Source: Ferroglobus sp.
GTDB lineage: Archaea; Halobacteriota; Archaeoglobi; Archaeoglobales; Archaeoglobaceae
NCBI GenBank assembly: GCA_015520115.1
Contig: WAQS01000090.1
Coordinates: 1 to 6,245 of the forward strand
Direction: 5' to 3'
Length of the DNA stretch: 6,245 bases
Under the pieces are notes generated by a model. It made no database searches and was not told where the DNA came from. It saw nothing but the letters and a program-made list of their open reading frames with translations. Both the position numbers and the translations under genes were made by a program. Below, one piece after another: positions 1-4,634 of the stretch; position 1 is the first letter of the stretch, and the number at the start of each line of letters is the position of its first letter.

Positions 1-1128
1 AAGATTTACGATGTCGACGGAAACGAGTACATAGATTACTGCATGGCTTACGGACCGCTCATTCTTGGACATGCGAATGAGGTGGTTAAGGAAAAAGTTG
101 CTGAGCAGCTTGAAAAAGGGTGGATATACGGAACTCCGATAGAGCTTGAGATAGAGTACGCTAAAATCATAAGGAAGCTCTATCCGTCAATAGAGATGCT
201 TAGGTTTACAAACACCGGAAGTGAGGCAACAATGGCTGCTTTGAGAGTTGCGAGAGGATTCACCGGAAGAAACAAAATTCTGAAGGTTGAAGGCAGTTTT
301 CACGGTGCTCATGATGCTGTTCTCGTTAAAGCCGGAAGCGGAGCTACAACCCACGGAATTCCGAACTCTGCCGGAGTTCCCGAGGACTTCGTCAAGCACA
401 CGTTGCAAGTTCCTTTTAACGATGTTGAAGCTCTCGCCGATATCGTGGAGAAAAATGCAGATGAATTGGCAGCTTTGATACTTGAGCCGGTTATGGGTAA
501 CTCGTCCCTCATCCTTCCGGAGAAAGATTATTTGAAGGAGGTTAGGAAGATAACGAAAGAGAACGACGTTCTTCTAATTTTCGATGAAGTGATAACAGGT
601 TTCAGACTCGCTTTAGGAGGAGCTCAGGAGTATTACGGAGTGAAGCCTGATTTAACAACTCTCGGAAAGGTGGCTGGAGGAGGTTTCCCAATAGGAATTT
701 TCGGAGGAAGAAAGGAGATAATGGAACTCGTAGCCCCTTCCGGACCGGTTTACCAAGCTGGAACTTTTAGCGGAAATCCCGTGAGCTTGGTAGCTGGAAA
801 GACCACTGTAGAAATTCTGATGAGAGACAACCCCTACAGAGAGCTTGAAGAGAAAACGAGAAGTCTCGTTGAAAGCATAAGCGAAAAGGTTGAGAAGGAG
901 TGCATAGCTTCAATGTTCTGCTTATACTTCGGAGAAAAACCGAAGAACTACGTAGATGCTTTAAAGCTCGACAAGAGCAAGTTCATGGAGTTTTACTGGA
1001 AACTTTTGAAGAAGGGCGTCTTCTTCCCCCCTTCCCAGTACGAAACTTGCTTTGTAAGCACTTCTCATAGCTATGAGGACATCGAGAAGACTGCAGAGGC
1101 GATAAACCAATGTCTGAGAGAGTTGTGA
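1..1128 (+). CDS. hemL: Glutamate-1-semialdehyde 2,1-aminomutase, 5' end cut by the window
   Basis: This PLP enzyme of the cytoplasm converts glutamate-1-semialdehyde to 5-aminolevulinate, the last step of the C5 route into tetrapyrroles. The reading frame is open from base 1 ([14 protein letters not shown]...) and matches the usual N-terminal region of the family, so the ATG at 43 is internal and the true start lies upstream. About 375 residues are visible; the family is usually about 420 to 430, so roughly 45 are missing. Visible landmarks are [17 protein letters not shown] (PLP phosphate region), SFHGAHD, the FDEVITGFR aspartate motif, [18 protein letters not shown] with the Schiff-base lysine at codon 667-669, and [13 protein letters not shown]. 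The full set of aminomutase motifs, rather than a generic class III aminotransferase pattern, makes the identity firm. The stop lies inside hemC (19-base overlap), so the two are probably co-transcribed. Confidence 0.96.
   Translation, partial: KIYDVDGNEYIDYCMAYGPLILGHANEVVKEKVAEQLEKGWIYGTPIELEIEYAKIIRKLYPSIEMLRFTNTGSEATMAALRVARGFTGRNKILKVEGSFHGAHDAVLVKAGSGATTHGIPNSAGVPEDFVKHTLQVPFNDVEALADIVEKNADELAALILEPVMGNSSLILPEKDYLKEVRKITKENDVLLIFDEVITGFRLALGGAQEYYGVKPDLTTLGKVAGGGFPIGIFGGRKEIMELVAPSGPVYQAGTFSGNPVSLVAGKTTVEILMRDNPYRELEEKTRSLVESISEKVEKECIASMFCLYFGEKPKNYVDALKLDKSKFMEFYWKLLKKGVFFPPSQYETCFVSTSHSYEDIEKTAEAINQCLREL
1096..1103 (+). promoter_or_regulatory. Ribosome binding site for hemC
   Basis: GAGGCGAT differs at one base from the archaeal Shine-Dalgarno consensus GAGGTGAT. 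It ends 6 bases before the ATG at 1110; the GAGG core is 10 bases upstream. It lies inside the hemL coding sequence. It favours the ATG at 1110 over the in-frame GTG at 1125, which would remove the start of the first beta strand of HemC. Confidence 0.6.
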
Positions 1129-1988
1129 TAGGGAGCAGAGGTAGCAAGTTAGCTTTGGCGCAGGCTGAAAAAGTTAGGAAGCTTCTTGAGGAGAAAGATT
1201 TTGAAGTGGAAATAAAGGTGATCAGAACTCACGGAGACATAATGAAGGACAAACCCCTCCACGAATTTAAGGGCATGGGAGCTTTTGTTAGAGCTATAGA
1301 CGAGGCTTTGAAAAGAGGGGAAATCGATCTGGCTGTTCACAGTTACAAAGATGTTCCAAGTCAGAGGATTGAAGGAACGGTGATAGCGGCTGTTCTCGAA
1401 AGAGAGAGCGCTTGCGACGCTTTCATCTCAAGAGAAGGTTTAAAGTTCGAAGAAATGCCGGTAGCCTCTAAGATAGGAACGTCGAGTCTGAGAAGGAGGG
1501 CTTTCATAAAAAAGCTCAGGAAAGATCTGGAAGTGGAAAATCTAAGGGGAAATTTGGACACGAGACTTAGAAAACTCAGAGAAGGGTTGTACGATGGGAT
1601 AATCGTTGCTGAGGCTGGATTAATTCGGCTCGGACTCGACAGAGAGATCGAATACGAAAGGCTAAGTCCGGAGGTTTTCGTTCCTTCGGCAAATCAGGGA
1701 GTGATTGCCGTAGCTTCAAGAGAGGAGGATGCCGAACTCTTTTCTTTCCTCAACCACGAAAAAACGAGACTTGAGACGGATGTGGAGAGAGCCGTTTTAA
1801 GGGAACTCGGGATAGGGTGCGCGATTCCTGCTGGAATATATGCAGAGGCTGAAGGAAAGGTTAGGCTGATCGTTGAGGTCCTCAGCGAAGAGGGGGAGAA
1901 ATCTATCAGAGTTGACGAAAAGCTTAGCAAGAAAAATGCTGTAGAGGAAGCGGTGGAGATAGCGAGAAACCTTAAATCGTTCATATGA
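1110..1988 (+). CDS. hemC: Porphobilinogen deaminase (hydroxymethylbilane synthase)
   Basis: The enzyme joins four porphobilinogen units into linear hydroxymethylbilane, using a covalently bound dipyrromethane cofactor. The 292-residue product is slightly shorter than bacterial relatives (about 310), as is common in archaea. Visible motifs are [12 protein letters not shown] at residues 7-18, VHSYKDVPS with the catalytic Asp81, the arginine-rich GTSSLRRR at 123-130, [12 protein letters not shown] at 145-156, VPSANQG at 191-197, and [11 protein letters not shown] with Cys237 as the cofactor attachment site. All key residues appear intact. The ATG start overlaps the end of hemL by 19 bases and has a good internal Shine-Dalgarno. 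The stop overlaps the start of cobA in an ATGA. The product needs uroporphyrinogen III synthase (HemD) for ring closure, and no hemD lies in this window. Confidence 0.97.
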   Translation: MSERVVIGSRGSKLALAQAEKVRKLLEEKDFEVEIKVIRTHGDIMKDKPLHEFKGMGAFVRAIDEALKRGEIDLAVHSYKDVPSQRIEGTVIAAVLERESACDAFISREGLKFEEMPVASKIGTSSLRRRAFIKKLRKDLEVENLRGNLDTRLRKLREGLYDGIIVAEAGLIRLGLDREIEYERLSPEVFVPSANQGVIAVASREEDAELFSFLNHEKTRLETDVERAVLRELGIGCAIPAGIYAEAEGKVRLIVEVLSEEGEKSIRVDEKLSKKNAVEEAVEIARNLKSFI

Positions 1989-2788
1989 GTGGGAAAGTTT
2001 TTATTGTAGGAGCTGGTCCGGGAGATCCGGGATTAATTACGGTAAAGGCTCTCAAAGCTTTAAAACTTGCTGACGTGGTTTTAGTGGATGAGCTTGTAAG
2101 TAGAGAAATTCTCGAATTGCTTAGAGAACTTGGGAAGGAGATAGTTGAGGTGGGGAAAAGAAGCGGAAAGCACAAAAAGTCCCAGGAAGAGATCAACGAA
2201 CTCCTCGTGAAACTTGCGAGGGAAGGCAAAAAAGTCGTGAGACTAAAAGGAGGAGATCCATTTGTTTTCGGCAGGGGCGGAGAGGAAATTGAATTTCTTG
2301 CGAAAAACGGTGTTGAATTTGAAGTCGTTCCGGGAATATCTTCTTCTACTGCAGTTCCAGCTTACGCCGGGATCCCGGTGACCCACAGAAAGTATGATCC
2401 GGCTTTGGTCGTAATTACCGGAAGGCAGGAGAGGGAGAGGTTGAACTGGGAAGCTTTGGCAAAGCTAAACTCCACTATCGTAATTTTAATGGGTGTTGGA
2501 ACGTTGGAGGAGAACGTGAAAAAGCTTATCGAATTCGGAAAAGATCCCGAAACGCCGGTGGCTATAATCCAGAACGGAACCACCGAAAATCAGAAGGTTG
2601 TTGTTGGAAAGCTTGGAAATATAGCTGAAAAAGCCAAGAAAGAGGAAGTTAATCCTCCAGCCGTTATAGTAATAGGAAGAGTCGTTGAAATACTAAAAGA
2701 AGTTGAAGGTTTCATTAAAAACGTTAAAAGCTCCGAAGAGCTGTCCGTGAGAAAAGAAGAGCTTTTTAATCTGATTTCTCAACTTTAA
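1985..2788 (+). CDS. cobA: Uroporphyrinogen-III C-methyltransferase (SUMT), monofunctional
   Basis: This SAM-dependent enzyme methylates C2 and C7 of uroporphyrinogen III to give precorrin-2, which commits tetrapyrrole flux to siroheme, cobalamin, F430 and siroheme-derived heme. The 267-residue product shows the class III methyltransferase pattern: VGAGPGDPGLITVKALKAL near residues 8-26, VRLKGGDPFVFGRGGEE at 85-101, VPGISSSTAVPAYAGIPVTHR at 115-135, ILMGV at 167-171 and a late NPPAVIVIGRVV. There is no CysG-type N-terminal dehydrogenase/ferrochelatase domain, so oxidation and iron insertion must come from elsewhere. Translation is probably coupled to hemC: the ATG sits in an ATGA overlap with the hemC stop, with no Shine-Dalgarno at normal spacing. 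The last 30 or so residues are a Lys/Glu-rich tail beyond the usual fold end; that DNA also encodes, antisense, the tail of truA. A related cobalamin methyltransferase (CobI, CobJ, CobM types) is less likely given the GGDPFVFGRGGEE and GIPVTHR match to SUMT. Confidence 0.94.
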   Translation: MSGKVFIVGAGPGDPGLITVKALKALKLADVVLVDELVSREILELLRELGKEIVEVGKRSGKHKKSQEEINELLVKLAREGKKVVRLKGGDPFVFGRGGEEIEFLAKNGVEFEVVPGISSSTAVPAYAGIPVTHRKYDPALVVITGRQERERLNWEALAKLNSTIVILMGVGTLEENVKKLIEFGKDPETPVAIIQNGTTENQKVVVGKLGNIAEKAKKEEVNPPAVIVIGRVVEILKEVEGFIKNVKSSEELSVRKEELFNLISQL

Positions 2789-3469
2789 CAACCCAAACTC
2801 TTCTTTTTCGAATTCGAAACCGTAGTGAACATCCACCAAAACGAGTCCTTCCGGAGGGGCAGCAGAAACGATTTTCTCTCCATTCAGAATTTTCAAAAAT
2901 TCCTCTACACCTTCTTTCCCAGCCACCATCAGAGAAGATGCCATCCTCCTCACCATGTTCCAAGCGAAGGCGTTGGCTTTAATCGAGAAGTAAATCAGAT
3001 TCCCCCTCCTCTCTACATCGCTTTCGTAGACTTCTCTAACACAGCTTCCCCTTCCTTTAACGAAAAACCTAAAATCGTGCTTTCCTATAAAGTGCTTGGC
3101 AGCTCTTTTCATCTCCTCCAAGTTGTATCCCTCATCCACGATTACGTAGCAGTACTTCCTCCACTTGGCTTTCCTCGGCTTGAAGTTTTCGTCAACAATT
3201 TTGTAACCCCAGACGCTAACGTCTTCCGGCAAATTTGAGTTCAGAATTTTCACAACCTTTTCCGAAAATTCTTCTAAGTCTGTTGCAAAAACGTTCCCTA
3301 TCGCATGAACGCCTGAGTCTGTTCTTCCGGCAAACATTATTTTGCCGCATTCGATTCCAGCCTTTTCGAAAGCTTTCCTTATCTCTCCCTCCACTGTTCT
3401 CAATTCGGGCTGATATTGAGAGCCGTGGAATTTCGTGCCGATGTAGGCTACTTTGAAAGCTACCCTCAG
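2693..3469 (-). CDS. truA: tRNA pseudouridine synthase A, probably starting at CTG
   Basis: TruA converts uridines at positions 38 to 40 of the tRNA anticodon arm to pseudouridine. Conserved elements are an N-terminal VAFKVAYIGTKFHGSQYQP strand and loop, GRTDSGVHA with the catalytic aspartate (residue 51 from the proposed start), KYCYVIVD, the HFIGKHDFRFF segment and NAFAWNMVRRM near the C-terminus. The conserved N-terminus lies upstream of the first ordinary start, a TTG at 3403, which would delete it. Between that strand and the nearest in-frame stop there is no ATG, GTG or TTG. Two adjacent CTG codons (3472 and 3469) follow a strong GGAGG. I chose 3469 because it gives MRVAFKVAY and a CTGA overlap with the nitrilase stop, giving 258 residues, normal for the archaeal family. 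The last 32 codons, including the stop, overlap cobA antisense. Identity is firm; the exact start is inferred. Confidence 0.92.
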   Translation of the reverse strand: MRVAFKVAYIGTKFHGSQYQPELRTVEGEIRKAFEKAGIECGKIMFAGRTDSGVHAIGNVFATDLEEFSEKVVKILNSNLPEDVSVWGYKIVDENFKPRKAKWRKYCYVIVDEGYNLEEMKRAAKHFIGKHDFRFFVKGRGSCVREVYESDVERRGNLIYFSIKANAFAWNMVRRMASSLMVAGKEGVEEFLKILNGEKIVSAAPPEGLVLVDVHYGFEFEKEEFGLLKLRNQIKKLFFSHGQLFGAFNVFNETFNFF

Positions 3470-4257
3470 CAGTTCATCCCTCCCTTCAGCAAATCTCCGA
3501 GAACGTCAACGTTTCTGTCGCTCAAGGAGTAGTTTATTCTCTTGTAGATTCTTATTTTCTCCAGATCGATTCTCGCTGAAATCAAAGCTTCTTCGTTCTC
3601 GTTCTCGTAGGAGGCAAGAATACCTTCGTGGGAAACTATTAAACTCCTCCCAACGCACTCCTCTCCTAAGAAAGTAAAACCGACTCCTCCAGCTTTAACT
3701 ATCGCATAAGCGTTGTCAAAAGCTCTGGAAAAGTATAGACAGTGTCTCAATCTTTGGGAAGGTAATTCGGATCTCTTAAAGCTTACAACCGGATTTAAGA
3801 CAATTTCAGCCCCTTTTAAAGCAGCCAACCTGCAAAGTTCAGGATAGAGAATGTCGGCGCATATCAACGCCGCAAATTTCACCCTTTTGATTTCGAAGAT
3901 TTCGAGCTTTTTACCGCATTTAATACCAAGATCCCTCTCACTTCTCGTTGGATGCAGCTTATCTTGAGTCGCTACAAGCTCTCCCTTTTCGAAAACGTAG
4001 AGGGTGTTGTAGTAACCGTCGTTATCGCCTCTTATAATATTTCCAGCCAGAATCACTTGATACTCCTTGCTTTTTTCCTTTAACCATTCCAAAGTCTTTT
4101 TGGATGTTTCCAAGCTCGTGTCTCCAACTTTGTAAGAAAAGTATTCTGGGAGGAGAAAAATTTCGACTCCCTCGTTTAATCCCCTTTCGATTAACCTTTC
4201 AGCACTTTTAAAAGCCTCTCCAACTCCCACTCTACATTGCACGGCCGAAACTATCAC
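3466..4257 (-). CDS. Carbon-nitrogen hydrolase (nitrilase superfamily amidase), substrate unknown
   Basis: The 263-residue protein has the Glu-Lys-Cys triad of the superfamily: Glu38 in LLPEYF, Lys100 in TQDKLHPTRSE and Cys133 in ALICADILYPE, followed by the usual LAALKGAEIVLNPV segment. These enzymes hydrolyse non-peptide C-N bonds, often in amides, through a cysteine thioester, and act in the cytoplasm; no signal peptide is visible. The length is normal for a single-domain member. The substrate cannot be read from sequence; candidates include Nit-type omega-amidase or deaminated-glutathione amidase roles and other small amides. The start is GTG at 4257, with an in-frame TGA three codons upstream, so no longer N-terminus is possible. 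A TATA-like box about 27 bases before the GTG and a poor Shine-Dalgarno suggest a leaderless transcript. The stop overlaps the proposed truA start, so truA is probably translated from the same message. Confidence 0.88.
   Translation of the reverse strand: MIVSAVQCRVGVGEAFKSAERLIERGLNEGVEIFLLPEYFSYKVGDTSLETSKKTLEWLKEKSKEYQVILAGNIIRGDNDGYYNTLYVFEKGELVATQDKLHPTRSERDLGIKCGKKLEIFEIKRVKFAALICADILYPELCRLAALKGAEIVLNPVVSFKRSELPSQRLRHCLYFSRAFDNAYAIVKAGGVGFTFLGEECVGRSLIVSHEGILASYENENEEALISARIDLEKIRIYKRINYSLSDRNVDVLGDLLKGGMNC
3478..3486 (-). promoter_or_regulatory. Ribosome binding site deciding the truA start
   Basis: The minus strand reads AAGGGAGGG here, containing a perfect GGAGG core at 3483-3479. 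It lies 6 bases before the CTG at 3472 and 9 before the CTG at 3469, inside the last codons of the nitrilase gene. The match and spacing support translation starting at one of these CTGs rather than at the TTG at 3403, which is about 75 bases downstream. The ATG at 3477 is only 1 base from the site, is in the nitrilase frame and meets a stop after three codons. Confidence 0.6.
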
Positions 4258-4279
4258 GAAGGTATCTCAAAAAATTGGG

Positions 4280-4287
4280 TAATAAAA
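4280..4287 (-). promoter_or_regulatory. Putative TATA box for the nitrilase-truA unit
   Basis: The minus strand reads TTTTATTA in the 36-base gap after the S26e-like stop, preceded by an A-rich GAAAACG that could serve as the TFB recognition element. Its centre is about 27 bases from the GTG at 4257, the normal TATA-to-start-site distance in archaea, so transcription may begin at the start codon itself. A perfect 10-base palindrome, AAAACGTTTT (4284-4293), overlaps it. This is a pattern match only; AT-rich gaps often produce such boxes by chance. Confidence 0.4.
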
Positions 4288-4293
4288 CGTTTT

Positions 4294-4572
4294 CTAAGGG
4301 AACTCACCCCTTTTTCTCTTTCCGAGCTTTCCGGGTTGAACGATTCCGAAGTTTCTCGCACACTTGGGACAGTAATACTTCTTCTGCATGTATATGTGAA
4401 CGTTCTTCTTCCCCACAAGTCTGACGAGTTCGGGATCGAGTCTCAAACCGGAATAGGAAACGAAAGTCTTGAAGCGGGGAACGTTTCTACCACAACCGTC
4501 GCACCTGATTGTGTAATCCTTTCCCCTACCGCTGCTCTGCTTATACTCCCTCTTATAGGGAGCCTTTGTCAT
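4294..4572 (-). CDS. Small zinc-ribbon protein resembling ribosomal protein S26e
   Basis: This 92-residue basic protein has two CxxC pairs: Cys24/Cys27 in IRCDGCGRNVP and Cys68/Cys71 in KYYCPKCARNFGIV. They are likely to bind one zinc. The layout of a basic Gly/Arg/Lys N-terminus, IRCxxCxxxVPxxK, a middle of about 35 residues, then YCxxCA and a short aliphatic strand, matches what I know of S26e, whose human member has IRCTNCARCVPKDK and HYCVSCA. S26e sits on the small subunit near the mRNA exit. The C-terminus is short and very basic (KLGKRKRG). The gene follows ABCE1 by 62 bases on the same strand, which fits a ribosomal role. The ATG has no close Shine-Dalgarno but a TATA-like box 28 bases upstream. 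Caution: S26e is usually described from Crenarchaeota and eukaryotes, so another zinc-ribbon translation protein remains possible. That it is a real gene is surer than its name. Confidence 0.7.
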   Translation of the reverse strand: MTKAPYKREYKQSSGRGKDYTIRCDGCGRNVPRFKTFVSYSGLRLDPELVRLVGKKNVHIYMQKKYYCPKCARNFGIVQPGKLGKRKRGEFP

Positions 4573-4581
4573 ACGGTTATT

Positions 4582-4597
4582 TGTTTACCTTTAAACA
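4582..4597. repeat. Short inverted repeat between TATA box and S26e-like start
   Basis: TGTTTA and TAAACA form 6-base arms separated by CCTT. The repeat abuts the putative TATA box and ends 9 bases before the ATG. Such a position would suit an operator overlapping the transcription start region. The arms are short and AT-rich, so chance is a real alternative. Confidence 0.35.
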
Positions 4598-4604
4598 TAA
4601 TAAA
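4597..4604 (-). promoter_or_regulatory. Putative TATA box for the S26e-like gene
   Basis: The minus strand reads TTTATTAT, close to the archaeal TATA consensus, with its centre about 28 bases before the ATG at 4572. This predicts a leaderless or nearly leaderless transcript, in line with the absence of a well-spaced Shine-Dalgarno. A weak GGT lies about 15 bases before the ATG, too far to be convincing. No clear TFB recognition element is visible upstream. Confidence 0.4.
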
Positions 4605-4634
4605 CCTATCGGCTTGATTTGGTGTTCGCAGCAT

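Larger units (their letters stand above)
4573..4634. other. ABCE1 to S26e-like intergenic gap
   Basis: This 62-base gap holds the putative TATA box and inverted repeat listed separately. On the minus strand, after the ABCE1 stop, there is no long T-tract that would serve as a clear archaeal terminator, so read-through from ABCE1 into the S26e-like gene is possible. No tRNA or other RNA gene is visible. Confidence 0.6.

Noticed and set aside
43..45. ATG as the start of hemL
   Set aside because: The frame is open to base 1 and the upstream residues [14 protein letters not shown] match the family, so the gene runs off the left edge.
1694..1984. 96-codon minus-strand open frame opposite hemC
   Set aside because: Its Ser/Phe-rich composition is what the antisense of a Glu/Arg/Lys-rich gene produces; it has no motif or ribosome binding site.
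2825..3238. 137-codon open frame on the plus strand opposite truA
   Set aside because: It has no recognisable family motif and low-complexity composition, and it lies entirely antisense to a gene with clear catalytic motifs.
3401..3403. TTG as the start of truA
   Set aside because: It would remove the conserved first strand and loop of TruA and has no suitable ribosome binding site; the upstream CTG with GGAGG fits better.
3466..3480. Programmed -1 frameshift joining nitrilase and TruA into one protein
   Set aside because: A -1 slip near the nitrilase stop would enter the truA frame, but there is no slippery heptamer or obvious downstream structure, and a strong Shine-Dalgarno explains independent initiation.
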